A stretch of DNA of 64,000 bases, taken from contig JAUNVA010000001.1 of assembly GCA_030537895.1 (NCBI GenBank), positions 210,864 to 274,863 of the forward strand. The letters are read 5' to 3'. Of this stretch, positions 33,077-42,176 are shown piece by piece. Below the pieces are notes generated by a model. It was not told the DNA's origin, did not search any database, and saw nothing but the letters and a program-made list of their open reading frames with translations. Made by a program: the position numbers and the translations under genes. Every line of letters begins with the position of its first letter. Position 1 is the stretch's first letter. Origin of the DNA: Bowdeniella nasicola. Lineage in GTDB: Bacteria; Actinomycetota; Actinomycetes; Actinomycetales; Actinomycetaceae.

Positions 33077-34012
33077 ATGGTTATGAAGGTACGTTTGACC
33101 CGCTTCGCTGCTCTGTCCCTCGCCGCCGCACTCTCCCTCGCGGGGTGCGCCAGTGACGACGGGCAGCAAAAGTCCGAAGATCCGAGTCCTTCCGCCGATG
33201 CGTCCGCGCAATCCGGTGATGTCGCCGTCACGGAGGTGAAGGAACCGATCTTCGCAGTCGAACAGGAGCGCGGCAGCGCCCCTACGCTGAGCTTCAGCGG
33301 GGATGCCCCGGCAGAGTTGACCCGTTACGTCATGGATGCCGACTCTTCCGGAGCTGATATTGCGGCGGACGATACCGTGTATGCGCACTACCACGGGCAA
33401 GTGTGGGACGGCGAGGTCTTTGACTCCTCCTACCAGCGCGGCGCTCCCACGGCCTTTTCCCTTGAACAGGTCATCCCCGGCTGGCAGAGCGGCCTCACAG
33501 GCCTGCATGTGGGGGACCGCGTGCAGCTGTCAATCCCGAGCCAGTACGGCTACCCGGAGGGGACCCCGGACGGCTCCATCAAGCCGGGAGAGACCATCGT
33601 CTTCGTCGTGGAGATTATCGACGCGATTGGAGTGGACGCCGAAGCCCCCGATGCGGGGGAACCGATTGCTGATGCCGCCGACGTCGGTGTTGATCTGACA
33701 GCGACGGATGACACCCTGAAGGCGAGTCTCGCCGAGGGCGCCGAGATCGGGCCCGAGGTCGAGGTCCACCAATTGACGGCGGGAACCGGTGCAGAGATCA
33801 CCAATGACGGCCAAGCCGTCGCCCTGACCTACCCCTTCTCGCCGGACGGCTCTGCCCTCGGGGATCCGGAGCGAACCCAGCTCGACGCAGCTCGTATGCC
33901 GGAGCTCGTGGGTGCTAAGGAAGGGGCACGATTCCTCTTCCTCGCGCCCGCTTCGGCCGGTGCTCCCGAGCAGATCATCGTCTTCCAGATCGTCAAGGCA
34001 TTTACGCCCTAA
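33077..34012 (+). CDS. FKBP-type peptidyl-prolyl isomerase lipoprotein with a second degenerate domain
   Basis: A 311-residue exported lipoprotein: MVMKVRLTRFAALSLAAALS then LAGC lipobox at ~24. An acidic linker follows, then an FKBP domain at ~85-185: 'AADDTVYAHYHGQVWDGEVF', 'DSSYQRGAPTAFSLEQVIPG', 'QSGLTGLHVGDRVQLSIPS' and 'GYPEGTPDGSIKPGETIVFV', all typical. Residues ~215-311 ('EVEVHQLTAGTGAEITNDGQ', 'VALTYPFSPDGSALGDPERT', 'ARMPELVGAKEGARFLFLAP') look like a second FKBP copy lacking the active-site aromatic set. It would assist folding of proteins outside the membrane. The gene stands between erpA and the ctaC operon. Confidence 0.85.
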   Translation: MVMKVRLTRFAALSLAAALSLAGCASDDGQQKSEDPSPSADASAQSGDVAVTEVKEPIFAVEQERGSAPTLSFSGDAPAELTRYVMDADSSGADIAADDTVYAHYHGQVWDGEVFDSSYQRGAPTAFSLEQVIPGWQSGLTGLHVGDRVQLSIPSQYGYPEGTPDGSIKPGETIVFVVEIIDAIGVDAEAPDAGEPIADAADVGVDLTATDDTLKASLAEGAEIGPEVEVHQLTAGTGAEITNDGQAVALTYPFSPDGSALGDPERTQLDAARMPELVGAKEGARFLFLAPASAGAPEQIIVFQIVKAFTP

Positions 34013-34155
34013 TCAAGGCGGGTGCGGCGCGTTGTGATACGCCCCGCACCTCGGTTGTGCCGAGATGTCACCCGAATGGGGAACGTCTGCTGAAAACGTT
34101 GGCGGAAAGATGCAAAATTGCGGCACACGTACCGACACGACGTCAAGACACGGGG

Positions 34156-34183
34156 TAAAGTGTTCCCAGGGACCTAAGTCCCT
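34156..34183 (+). promoter_or_regulatory. Probable ctaCDF promoter and downstream palindrome
   Basis: TAAAGT at 34156-34161 is a plausible -10; the -35 is weak. AGGGAC-CTAA-GTCCCT follows at 34168-34183, at or just after the expected transcription start, about 27 bases before the ctaC start. Confidence 0.35.
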
Positions 34184-34210
34184 GCCTGACTTTCATGCGG
34201 AGGAGTGACC

Positions 34211-35065
34211 GTGCGAACGAAGTTGCACACCGTGAGGCGCCGGCCCTGGCGGCTCGGAGCCCTCGCGGCCGCGAGCGCGCTGGCACTGGCCGGCTGCTCA
34301 GCCGACCAACTCGCCACCGGCTATCTGCCCTCGAAGCCCGGACTCACAGATAAGACCGAATCGATCATCAATTTGTGGAACGGAGCGTGGATCGCGGGCC
34401 TGGCCGTGGGCGTCCTCGTGTGGGGCCTCATCATCTGGTCGATCATCGTCTACCGGAAGCGCAAGGATGATCACGAGCTGCCGGTGCAGTTGCAGTACCA
34501 CATCCCACTCGAGCTGATGTACACCATCATCCCGGTGATCATGGTCGGGGTTCTGTTCTACAACACGGTTCGCGTCACCGATAACCTGTGGGACACCTCC
34601 GGCGAAGCCGATACGCATATTTCCGTGTACGGCAAGCAGTGGTCCTGGGACTTTAACTACCTGGATGAGGGCGTCTACTACTCCGGCGACCGAATCACGC
34701 TGACCGGTAAGGAAGGCGACCGCGATAAGCTTCCCATCCTCTACCTGCCGGTAAACGAAACCGTGGAGTTCCAACTCCACTCGCGTGACGTCCAGCACTC
34801 GTTCTGGATCCCCGCCTTCCTCACGAAACTCGACATGGTGCCCGGCGAACTTCGGGTATTCCACGTCACCCCGCAAGAAACCGGCACGTTCGTCGGCAAG
34901 TGCGCCGAACTGTGCGGCGAATACCACGCGGAGATGCTCTTCCAGGTCAAGGTTGTCGAGCGCGACGAATACGACGCCGCCATGCAGGAGCTGCGCGACG
35001 CCGGAAACGTTGGTGAGCGCGGCGAAGAATTTGACCGCACCTACACGCCAGGAGGTACGTACTGA
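34211..35065 (+). CDS. ctaC: Cytochrome c oxidase subunit II (aa3-type)
   Basis: GTG at 34211 is preferred because GGAGGAG sits at proper spacing before it; a GTG two codons earlier overlaps that site. The 284-residue subunit has a lipoprotein-like signal (ASALALAGC), two transmembrane helices (near [20 protein letters not shown] and [18 protein letters not shown]), and a periplasmic-side cupredoxin domain. The CuA ligands are complete: 'HSFWIPAF' and '[12 protein letters not shown]'. It takes electrons from the cytochrome bcc complex. Its stop overlaps the ctaD start (TGATG). Confidence 0.96.
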   Translation: MRTKLHTVRRRPWRLGALAAASALALAGCSADQLATGYLPSKPGLTDKTESIINLWNGAWIAGLAVGVLVWGLIIWSIIVYRKRKDDHELPVQLQYHIPLELMYTIIPVIMVGVLFYNTVRVTDNLWDTSGEADTHISVYGKQWSWDFNYLDEGVYYSGDRITLTGKEGDRDKLPILYLPVNETVEFQLHSRDVQHSFWIPAFLTKLDMVPGELRVFHVTPQETGTFVGKCAELCGEYHAEMLFQVKVVERDEYDAAMQELRDAGNVGERGEEFDRTYTPGGTY

Positions 35066-36774
35066 TGGCGACTGTCACCGAAAGTTACGTCGACCAGGTG
35101 CCGGGCCTGCGGCCAAAGAAGCAGAAGCTCGGGCAGACGATCGTCAACTGGATCACCTCCACCGACCACAAGACCATCGGCTACATGTACATGTGGGCCG
35201 CGATGCTCTTCTTCGCCCTGGCTGGCGTCATGGCGATGGTGATTCGTACTGAGTTGTTCATGCCGGGGATGCTGTTGCAGTCCAAGGCACAGTTCAACCA
35301 GCTCTTCACCATGCACGGCACGATCATGCTGTTCCTCTTCGCGACTCCGATGTTCACCGCGTTCGGTAACGTCCTGGTGCCGCTGCAGATCGGTGCCCCC
35401 GATGTCGCCTTCCCGCGCATGAACATGTTTGCGTTCTGGCTGTTCCTCTTCGGCGGTCTGCTGGCGTGCGCGGGACTCGTTATGCCGCAGGGTGCGGCCG
35501 ACTTCGGCTGGACGGGATACACGCCGCTGTCGACCACGGCTTACTCTCCCTCCCTGGGGGCCACTCTGTGGGTACTCGGGCTCGGCATGACCGGGTTCGG
35601 TACGATTTTCGGCTCGGTGAACTTCATCGCGACGATCATCACTATGCGGGCTCCGGGGATGACCATGTTCCGCATGCCGATCTTCACGTGGAACATCCTC
35701 ATCACCTCGGTTCTCGTCCTCATGGCATTCCCGGTGCTTGCCTCGGCTTATTTCGGGCTTGCTTCCGACCGGATCCTTGGCTCCCAGATCTTTAACCCCG
35801 ATTCCGGCGGCACGATCCTGTGGCAGCACCTCTTCTGGTTCTTCGGTCACCCTGAGGTGTACGTGCTCGCGCTGCCGTTCTTTGGCATTGTCACCGAGAT
35901 CATCCCGGTCTTCTCCCGTAAGCCGATCTTCGGCTACAAGACACTGGTCTTTGCCACGGTTTCGATCGCGGCCCTTTCCGTGACAGTGTGGGCGCACCAC
36001 ATGTACACGACCGGCGCCGTCATGCTGAGCTTCTTTGCCCTGATGACCATGCTGATTTCGGTGCCGACGGGCGTGAAGTTCTTCAACTGGGTTGGCACGA
36101 TGTGGCGCGGAAAGATTACCTTCGAGACACCAATGCTGTTCTCGCTAGGATTCTTCGTGACCTTCCTGTTCGGTGGTTTGACCGGCATCATCCTCGCGAG
36201 CCCTGCGATGGACGCCCATGTGCATGACTCCTACTTCGTGGTGGCCCACTTCCACTACGTGATTTTCGGGACCGTCGTGTTCGCCGTGTTCGCCGGCTTC
36301 TTCTTCTGGTGGCCGAAGTTTACCGGTCGAATGCTGGACGAGCGGCTCGGGAAGATCCACTTCTGGTTGCTCTTCATCGGCTTCCACACCACATTCCTCG
36401 TGCAACACTGGCTCGGTGTCTACGGCATGCCACGCCGCACGGCTGACTACCTGGTGGAGGATGGCTACCAATTCTTGAACCAGGTCTCCACGGTGGGCGC
36501 GTTCATTACGGCTCTCGCGATGGTTCCGTTCATCTGGAATGTCTGGAAGACCCAGCGAGGCCCGCGCACCGTCTTTGTCGACGACCCCTGGGGCTTTGGT
36601 GGCTCCCTCGAGTGGGCGACGGGATGCCCGGTCCCGCGCCACAACTTTACGGCTCTGCCACGCATCCGCTCCGAGCGCCCCGCGTTCGATCTGCACCACC
36701 CCGAGGTCGGTGCCTTGAGCCTGGTGGAAGCGCAGAAGGTACCGGCAACGAGCGCCCCGGCGCCGAAGGAGTAG
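35065..36774 (+). CDS. ctaD: Cytochrome c oxidase subunit I
   Basis: A 569-residue, twelve-helix haem-copper oxidase core subunit that reduces oxygen and pumps protons. Recognisable blocks: '[17 protein letters not shown]' with a haem a ligand, '[19 protein letters not shown]' with the CuB His-Tyr region, '[10 protein letters not shown]' with two CuB histidines, and '[16 protein letters not shown]' with haem ligands. It is the middle gene of ctaC-ctaD-ctaF. Having ctaD adjacent to ctaC differs from M. tuberculosis, where ctaD lies elsewhere. Confidence 0.97.
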   Translation: MATVTESYVDQVPGLRPKKQKLGQTIVNWITSTDHKTIGYMYMWAAMLFFALAGVMAMVIRTELFMPGMLLQSKAQFNQLFTMHGTIMLFLFATPMFTAFGNVLVPLQIGAPDVAFPRMNMFAFWLFLFGGLLACAGLVMPQGAADFGWTGYTPLSTTAYSPSLGATLWVLGLGMTGFGTIFGSVNFIATIITMRAPGMTMFRMPIFTWNILITSVLVLMAFPVLASAYFGLASDRILGSQIFNPDSGGTILWQHLFWFFGHPEVYVLALPFFGIVTEIIPVFSRKPIFGYKTLVFATVSIAALSVTVWAHHMYTTGAVMLSFFALMTMLISVPTGVKFFNWVGTMWRGKITFETPMLFSLGFFVTFLFGGLTGIILASPAMDAHVHDSYFVVAHFHYVIFGTVVFAVFAGFFFWWPKFTGRMLDERLGKIHFWLLFIGFHTTFLVQHWLGVYGMPRRTADYLVEDGYQFLNQVSTVGAFITALAMVPFIWNVWKTQRGPRTVFVDDPWGFGGSLEWATGCPVPRHNFTALPRIRSERPAFDLHHPEVGALSLVEAQKVPATSAPAPKE

Positions 36775-36781
36775 GACAACC

Positions 36782-37252
36782 ATGAGTCACGACACTGCGA
36801 ACCGGACCTACGATCAGGCAAAGCCAGCCGACTATGAGAACGAGGCACCGCCGCTGCGCGTCGAGATGTTGCTGTTCTTCCTCGGCATCTTCTTCTTCGG
36901 TCCGATCGCCATCGCCTACCTTCTCGTGACCGACGGGGAGCCCGTTGGAAGCGTCGCCTTCTTCCTCCTCGCGGGCATGACCGCGATGGTAGGGGCCTAC
37001 CTGTGGCTTCTGAGCCGTCGCGTTGATCGCCGCCCAGAGGATGATCCGTTTGGCGAAATCATCGAACGCGAAGGCCAGATCGGAGAGTTCTCTCCGCACT
37101 CATGGTGGCCCCTGGTCCTCGGGATCGCGGTGACCGTGATCTTCGCCGGTGTCGCCATTGGAATCTGGGTCGTCGTCATCGGAGTGATCGTCGCGCTGAT
37201 CGGCGTGTGCGGTCTGCTCTTTGAATTCTCCTCCGGGATCCACGCCCACTAG
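36782..37252 (+). CDS. ctaF: Cytochrome c oxidase subunit IV (actinobacterial CtaF)
   Basis: A 156-residue membrane protein eight bases after ctaD. Four helices are visible (near MLLFFLGIFFFGPIAIAYLL, GSVAFFLLAGMTAMVGAYLW, HSWWPLVLGIAVTVIFAGVA and WVVVIGVIVALIGVCGLLF), with the conserved loop 'RPEDDPFGEIIEREGQIGEF' between helices 2 and 3 and 'FSPHSWWPL', which identify the actinobacterial CtaF subunit. It is a structural part of the bcc-aa3 supercomplex. A strong terminator follows. Confidence 0.93.
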   Translation: MSHDTANRTYDQAKPADYENEAPPLRVEMLLFFLGIFFFGPIAIAYLLVTDGEPVGSVAFFLLAGMTAMVGAYLWLLSRRVDRRPEDDPFGEIIEREGQIGEFSPHSWWPLVLGIAVTVIFAGVAIGIWVVVIGVIVALIGVCGLLFEFSSGIHAH

Positions 37253-37266
37253 CCTGTGAGGACGTG

Positions 37267-37301
37267 GAGGGGCGAACCGGGATCTGACCGGTTCGCCCCT
37301 C
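37267..37301 (+). terminator. Rho-independent terminator of ctaCDF
   Basis: Perfect 14-base arms (GAGGGGCGAACCGG at 37267-37280 and its complement at 37288-37301) with a seven-base loop are followed by a T-rich run (TCCTTTTTCTTTC) starting inside the second arm's end. Confidence 0.9.
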
Positions 37302-37585
37302 CTTTTTCTTTCGACCGATGCCCGAGCGTGGTCGAGCTGAACTGCCCCTGCCGGCTGTGGGTGCCGTGTGATTGCAGAGTCGTCTGGTGGGCGTCAGCTG
37401 CCGTCACACACCTCGGGGTTCCTCCGTGGCCGCAGGCGGCTCCTCAGGGGGCTGGACCCGCGGCATACAGTCCAGCTCGGGCGCTAGCGACTCATCCAGG
37501 GCTCGGCGCGGACGATGCAGCTAACCTAAGAGGGCCGCCGGGGGTGCCGCGTCCGGTATTGGGGTAAGACGCGCCTTGGATAGAG
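37302..37585. other. Intergenic stretch with no recognised gene
   Basis: The region between the ctaF terminator and the sodA-side hairpin holds no convincing protein. A 103-codon frame starting at 37256 runs through the ctaF terminator and has no ribosome site. Several local stems are possible (for example GCTGGAC and GTCCAGC around 37450-37480), and GCTAACCTAA at 37520-37529 resembles half of an IdeR/DtxR iron box. A small RNA is possible but not shown. Confidence 0.4.
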
Positions 37586-37620
37586 CTGAGCGGCCGGGTC
37601 CCGAGGACCCGGCCGCTCAG
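37586..37620. terminator. Perfect 16-base hairpin after sodA
   Basis: Arms CTGAGCGGCCGGGTCC (37586-37601) and its exact complement (37605-37620) enclose a three-base loop. It lies 43 bases past the sodA stop; no T tract on either side. It may end sodA transcription or a transcript from the other side. Confidence 0.65.
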
Positions 37621-37663
37621 GCGGCACTACGGCTACCGCGACGATTTACTGAGGCCGCGATCC

Positions 37664-38287
37664 TTAGGCCGTGATGAGCCCGGAGTAGTTCTTCGTCGCG
37701 CGCTCGAGGCGCTCGGCGACATCCTCCCAGTTCACGATGTTCCAAAAAGCCTTGACATAGTCTGCCTTGACGTTCAGGTAGTCGAGGTAGAAGGCGTGCT
37801 CCCACATATCGAGCATCAGGAGCGGGACGACACCAACCGGCACATTGCCCTGCTGATCAAAGAGCTGGAAGATCACCAGCTTGCCGGAGATCGTGTCATA
37901 GGCAAGCACCGCCCAGCCCGAGCCCTGAATGCCCGTGGCCGTGGCCGTGAAGTGGTTCTTGAAGCCCTCGAAGGAGCCGAAAGAGTCCTTGAGCGCGTCC
38001 GCGACCTCTCCCTCAGGCTCACCGCCGCCATTCGGGGACAGGTTGTTCCAGAAGACGGTGTGGTTGGTGTGGCCACCGAGGTTGAACGCGAGGTTCTTTT
38101 CAAGCAGGTTCACCGCGGAGAGGTCGCCCTTTTCGCGTGCCTCCGCGAGCTTGTCAAGTGCGGTATTCGCTCCATCAACATAGGTCTTATGGTGCTTGTC
38201 GTGATGCAGCTCCATAATCTTCGCTGAAATGTGCGGCTCAAGAGCGGCGTAATCGTACGGAAGTTCGGGCAAGGTGTAGAACGCCAT
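37664..38287 (-). CDS. sodA: Superoxide dismutase (Mn/Fe type)
   Basis: ATG at 38287 follows GGGAG, giving [20 protein letters not shown] and 207 residues. The four metal ligands are in '[16 protein letters not shown]' (His), '[16 protein letters not shown]' (His), and '[15 protein letters not shown]' (Asp and His). The Gln of '[10 protein letters not shown]' suggests Mn or cambialistic use, but sequence alone does not settle the metal. There is no signal peptide. It converts superoxide to peroxide and sits between the two cytochrome clusters, where superoxide leakage would be relevant. Confidence 0.95.
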   Translation of the reverse strand: MAFYTLPELPYDYAALEPHISAKIMELHHDKHHKTYVDGANTALDKLAEAREKGDLSAVNLLEKNLAFNLGGHTNHTVFWNNLSPNGGGEPEGEVADALKDSFGSFEGFKNHFTATATGIQGSGWAVLAYDTISGKLVIFQLFDQQGNVPVGVVPLLMLDMWEHAFYLDYLNVKADYVKAFWNIVNWEDVAERLERATKNYSGLITA

Positions 38288-38526
38288 GAAATCTCCCAAT
38301 CTGTCTCGCGAGAATGCACCGGATGTGCATCCCGTTGTTATCTCCACCGTACGGCGTTATGACCTATTTCGCGACCCCGTGTGCTTACTGTCGACAAGCC
38401 CATCACAACCAGGAGATAGGCGGCTCAATTGGCAAAATGCGAATATGAATTCACCGAAATCCGCACAATAGAATTCGGCCTTCCGAACATTACCGTGAGC
38501 GTGTCATGTATTAGGCCAAAACACGG

Positions 38527-38564
38527 GCGCGTCCCCCGGAACGGTGGGGTTCCGGGGGACGCGC
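38527..38564 (-). terminator. Hairpin terminator of the ctaE-qcrCAB operon
   Basis: Perfect 16-base arms (GCGCGTCCCCCGGAAC at 38527-38542 and its complement at 38549-38564) with a six-base loop lie 20 bases past the qcrB stop; on the minus strand GTGTTTTGG follows shortly. Confidence 0.8.
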
Positions 38565-38583
38565 AGTTGCGGGTCGAGGGCTC

Positions 38584-40314
38584 TTAGCCGTCGATCTCTG
38601 CGGGGGTCTTCTCACCGCGTAGAGTGCGATGGAATGCTTCCCGTTCACTCGGGTCCAGTTGAGCGACGGCCTCGGAGATGGTTTCGGTATGTTCCTGGTG
38701 CGCGGCCGCCAGTTCGGCGGGCGTCACCGGCTGAATGCGATCTTCGTAGAAGAACCGAGAGAGCTTAGCCCGCCGGACATCGCGCTTGTACCCATCGCGG
38801 CGAACGCCGTTGGCGTCTTCCTCCGGCTCGATCTGCAGCGGCGCGTTGTCATTGTATGAAACGAGACGCCAGCGTTCGTAGGGGTCGAGCGGCCGGTGGA
38901 CCTCCATCATCGCGCCATTGTCGAGCTGAACGACGCGGCCCGTCTCGTGGCCGTGCAAGACGAGCTCACGATCTCGGCGCTGCAGGGCCAAGCAGATCCG
39001 CTTGGTCAGCATGAATGCGAGGACGGGGCCGGCAAAGAAGCCGACGCGCAGCACCCAGGTGATCTGGTTGAGATCGAGCCCAAGGTGCGTAGCCACGAGG
39101 TCGTTGGACCCTGCGATCACGAGGACGAGAAATGCAGTGATAATCGCCACCCCAATACCGGTACGCGTAGGGGCGTTGCGAGGCCGGTCGAGCACGTGAT
39201 GCTCGCCGCGGTCCTTCGTGGCGGCGGCCTCAATGAATGGGTAGGCGCCGAGCACCGTGAACAGCACGCCCGGAACGATGAGTGCGGGCACGAGGACATT
39301 CAAGGACAGCGTGAACCCGGCAATCACGATTTCAGTCTGGCCAGGCATGAGGCGCAGTGCGCCCTCCAGGAACAGCATGTACCAGTCGGGTTGTGCGCCC
39401 GCCGAGACGGGGGAGGGGTCGTAGGGTCCGTAGTTCCACACGTTGTTAATCGACAAGAACGCCCCCATCAGAGCGATCACGCCAAACACGATGAAGAAGA
39501 ATCCGCCGGCCTTCGCCATGTAGATCGGGAAGAGCGGGAAACCCACGACGTTCCGGTTCGTGCGGCCCGGTCCGGGGTATTGCGTGTGCTTGTGCAGTAC
39601 GACCATCATGAGGTGCACGGAGACCAGTGCCAAGATGAGGCCGGGAATCAAAAGGATGTGCACCGTGAACAGACGGGGGATGATGACGGTCCCAGGGAAT
39701 TCGCCACCGAACATGCCATAGGAGACGTAGGAGCCGAGGATCGGGATCGACTTGGTCACGCCGTCCGCAATGCGCAGGCCGTTACCGGAGAGCACATCGT
39801 CCGGCAGCGAGTAGCCCGAGAAGCCGGCGAGCATGATGAGGATCAGGAGCGTGAAGCCCACGACCCAGTTGAGTTCGCGTGGCCGGCGGAAGGCACCGGT
39901 GAAAAATACGCGGAACATGTGGGAAACAGCCGCGGCTGCAAACAGGAGGGCAGCCCAGTGGTGCATCTGGCGCATCAAGAGGCCGCCACGTACCTCGAAG
40001 GACAGTTCGAGGGTCGACTTAAATGCCTCCGACATCTCCACCCCCTGCATCGCGACCGGCAACTGGTCCTCGGGGTAGTGGACCTCAGCCATCGACGGCA
40101 CGAAGTAGATGGCGAGGAAGACTCCGGTCAGGAGCAGGACAACGAAGCTGTACAGCGCGATCTCGCCGAGCAGGAAGGACCAGTGATCGGGGAACAGCTT
40201 ACGGGCAAAGCCGCGCACGACCTTCGCCGCGCCGACGCGGTTATCCAGGTAGTCGAGGGTCTTTTCGCCGCCGGAGGCGGTGCGGGCCTTCGAGGGGCCG
40301 GTTGAGGTAGTCAC
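38584..40314 (-). CDS. qcrB: Cytochrome bc1 complex cytochrome b subunit
   Basis: A 576-residue actinobacterial-length cytochrome b with a long hydrophilic C-terminus. Haem b ligands and Q-site residues appear in 'MRQMHHWAALLFAAAAVSHM' and 'RLFTVHILLIPGLILALVSV' (next 'HLMMVVLHKHTQYPGPGR'); 'VWNYGPYDPSPVSAGAQPDW' is the PDWY-type Qo motif region (ends QPDWYMLFLEG). The C-terminal ~170 residues are charged and specific to actinobacteria. Start overlaps the qcrA stop by four bases. It oxidises menaquinol. Confidence 0.96.
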   Translation of the reverse strand: MTTSTGPSKARTASGGEKTLDYLDNRVGAAKVVRGFARKLFPDHWSFLLGEIALYSFVVLLLTGVFLAIYFVPSMAEVHYPEDQLPVAMQGVEMSEAFKSTLELSFEVRGGLLMRQMHHWAALLFAAAAVSHMFRVFFTGAFRRPRELNWVVGFTLLILIMLAGFSGYSLPDDVLSGNGLRIADGVTKSIPILGSYVSYGMFGGEFPGTVIIPRLFTVHILLIPGLILALVSVHLMMVVLHKHTQYPGPGRTNRNVVGFPLFPIYMAKAGGFFFIVFGVIALMGAFLSINNVWNYGPYDPSPVSAGAQPDWYMLFLEGALRLMPGQTEIVIAGFTLSLNVLVPALIVPGVLFTVLGAYPFIEAAATKDRGEHHVLDRPRNAPTRTGIGVAIITAFLVLVIAGSNDLVATHLGLDLNQITWVLRVGFFAGPVLAFMLTKRICLALQRRDRELVLHGHETGRVVQLDNGAMMEVHRPLDPYERWRLVSYNDNAPLQIEPEEDANGVRRDGYKRDVRRAKLSRFFYEDRIQPVTPAELAAAHQEHTETISEAVAQLDPSEREAFHRTLRGEKTPAEIDG

Positions 40315-41378
40315 TTCAGACGCTCCCAGTAGCTCGGGCCGATCGGTTCGTGGAAGTCAGACGTTGCGATGAGGTAGCCCTCGTCATCAACCGTGATCGG
40401 AAGCTGCGGCAACGGACGCTTCGCCGGGCCGAAGACGACCTTCGCGCCGTCGGTCATATCAAACGTCGACTGGTGGCAGGGGCAGAGTAGATGCTTGGTT
40501 TGCTGTTCGTACAGCGCCACGGGGCACCCAACATGGGTGCAGATCTTGGAATATGCGACGATGCCGTCATACGACCAGTCCTTGCGATCATCGGCTTCCT
40601 TGAGTTCAGCCGGATCCATCCGCACAAGGAGGACGACGGCCTTGGCCTTTTCCTCCATGAAGTGTTCTTCGCCTGGCAGGGTCCCCAGACCGTGGGGGAT
40701 GACGTGGAAGACCGAGCCGTTGGTGACGTCTGCCGCGCGGATGGGCTCATCCGTCGGATCCTTTGCGAGGCGACGACCCTTCGAGCCTTCTGGACGATTT
40801 GCCCACGCGGTGTGGCGGAACTTGGAGATATTCCAGTCCGAAGAGAGGTTGCCGATCAGCGGGACCGCAAACGGCAGTGGCGCCAGCAGGACCGCTGTGG
40901 CGAGCGCACCCTTCAACACGGGACGACGCTCAATGTTGGCGTCCTTCGCGCCGGCGGCCAGGGCCTGCAAGGCGGCCTGCTTCGTCTCCTCATCCGAGGT
41001 CTGCCAGTGCCGCTCTTCGACGTGCTCGTGGTCGGACATCAGGGCCTTCGCCCAGTGCACGGCTGCCACGCCGATCAGCAGCATGGCGAAACCCAGGCCC
41101 GCACCGATCGAGAGGGTTGACATGCGGACCGCGTGCGCGCTGTCCGAGGCGTCAAAGGCAAAGTAGCCGACGATCCCGGCAATGGCGGCGATAATCGACA
41201 GGATGAGGAGTGCCACGACCTGACGTTCGACCCGCTTGGCAGCCGACTGATCGCGATCAGACATCCGATCCTGGTGTGGGGGGAGGCCCGGGTTCTCGAA
41301 AGTCTCCGGTACGGGCTGCGCGTTGGCGACGTCGGTGCCGACGGCGCCTGAGGGGAGTTCGGAGTGGTGAGTGCTCAC
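40311..41378 (-). CDS. qcrA: Cytochrome bc1 complex Rieske iron-sulfur subunit
   Basis: The GTG at 41378 overlaps the qcrC stop (GTGA) and has GGAG upstream; the in-frame ATG at 41399 lies inside qcrC. The 355-residue protein has the actinobacterial three-helix N-terminal part ('VALLILSIIAAIAGIVGYF', 'LGFAMLLIGVAAVHWAKAL', and a third near 'ALATAVLLAPLPFAVPLIG') and the Rieske centre: 'CTHVGCPVALYE' and 'LLCPCHQSTFD', supplying two Cys and two His. The second cysteine of each motif forms the disulphide. Confidence 0.96.
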   Translation of the reverse strand: MSTHHSELPSGAVGTDVANAQPVPETFENPGLPPHQDRMSDRDQSAAKRVERQVVALLILSIIAAIAGIVGYFAFDASDSAHAVRMSTLSIGAGLGFAMLLIGVAAVHWAKALMSDHEHVEERHWQTSDEETKQAALQALAAGAKDANIERRPVLKGALATAVLLAPLPFAVPLIGNLSSDWNISKFRHTAWANRPEGSKGRRLAKDPTDEPIRAADVTNGSVFHVIPHGLGTLPGEEHFMEEKAKAVVLLVRMDPAELKEADDRKDWSYDGIVAYSKICTHVGCPVALYEQQTKHLLCPCHQSTFDMTDGAKVVFGPAKRPLPQLPITVDDEGYLIATSDFHEPIGPSYWERLK

Positions 41379-42151
41379 GAGGATTTCGCTCCAATCCATA
41401 CAGAAAGACCGATCAGGCTACCGATCCCGATAACCCAGACCCATAGGCCTTCGGACACGGGGCCGAGCGATCCGAGGGAGAGACCGCCGGGGGAGCCGTC
41501 GCGCTGTTCCACGAGGTAGGCGATGATGTCGCGTTTTTCCTCGGGGGTCACGGACGCCTCGTTGAATACTGGCATCGACTGCGGGCCAGTCAACATGGCC
41601 TCGTAGATCTGACGCTCGGGAACCTCGAATAGGGAGGGTGCCACCTTGCCTCGTGAGAGGGCACCACCGGCACCGACCGCGTTGTGGCACATCGCGCAGT
41701 TGGTGCGGAACATCTGCATGCCCTGCGCGGCGTCGCCCCGGCTCGCGTCAACCTGGTCGTCGGTCGGGATGTGCGGGCCCGGGCCGAGCGAGGCGACGTA
41801 CGCGGAAAGCTGTGCGATCTGCTCCTCGTTGAACGTCGGTGGTTTCACCGGTGCCTGTGGTGAGTTCATTGCCATGGGCATCCGCCCGGTCGTCAACTGG
41901 AAGTCGGCGGACGCGGCCCCGACACCGATGAGGGAGGGGCCGATGTTGGTGCCCTGGCCAGAGGAACCGTGGCACGTTGAGCAGTTCGCTTGGAAGAGGG
42001 CTTCACCCTGGGCGATGTCCTCGGCTGAACCCTTCGCGGAGTGGGCGGCCGGCGTCAGCGCCGCATACATCCACGCCGTGACGAACAGGGCGAGGAACAT
42101 GAGGACGAGGGGGGCACGTTTACTGCGCCGTCCTGCTGCAAGAGCCTTCAC
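41375..42151 (-). CDS. qcrC: Dihaem cytochrome c subunit of the bcc complex
   Basis: GTG at 42151 (then KALAAGRRSKRAPLVLMFLA) follows GAAGGA; longer upstream frames overlap ctaE and are rejected. The 258-residue protein has an N-terminal membrane helix/signal, two cytochrome c domains with haem sites 'CSTCH' and 'CAMCH' and distal methionines (in 'RMPMAMNSPQAP' and 'GPQSMPVFNE'), and a C-terminal membrane anchor (GLWVWVIGIGSLIGLSVWIG). It carries electrons directly to cytochrome oxidase in the supercomplex. Starts 26 bases after ctaE. Confidence 0.95.
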   Translation of the reverse strand: MKALAAGRRSKRAPLVLMFLALFVTAWMYAALTPAAHSAKGSAEDIAQGEALFQANCSTCHGSSGQGTNIGPSLIGVGAASADFQLTTGRMPMAMNSPQAPVKPPTFNEEQIAQLSAYVASLGPGPHIPTDDQVDASRGDAAQGMQMFRTNCAMCHNAVGAGGALSRGKVAPSLFEVPERQIYEAMLTGPQSMPVFNEASVTPEEKRDIIAYLVEQRDGSPGGLSLGSLGPVSEGLWVWVIGIGSLIGLSVWIGAKSS

Positions 42152-42176
42152 AATCGAGGTCCTTCTCCGGTTCGGG

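Noticed and set aside
35041..36000. 319-codon minus-strand frame
   Set aside because: Antisense to ctaD; charged low-complexity translation.
37520..37529. Possible IdeR/DtxR iron box near sodA
   Set aside because: Only one half of the 19-base palindrome matches and no gene start follows at a suitable distance.
37256..37567. 103-codon frame after ctaF
   Set aside because: It begins ahead of and runs through the strong ctaF terminator, has no ribosome site and no recognisable sequence.
38896..40305. 469-codon open frame on the plus strand
   Set aside because: Antisense to qcrB; the translation is low-complexity His/Glu/Asp-rich, typical of a reversed membrane protein.
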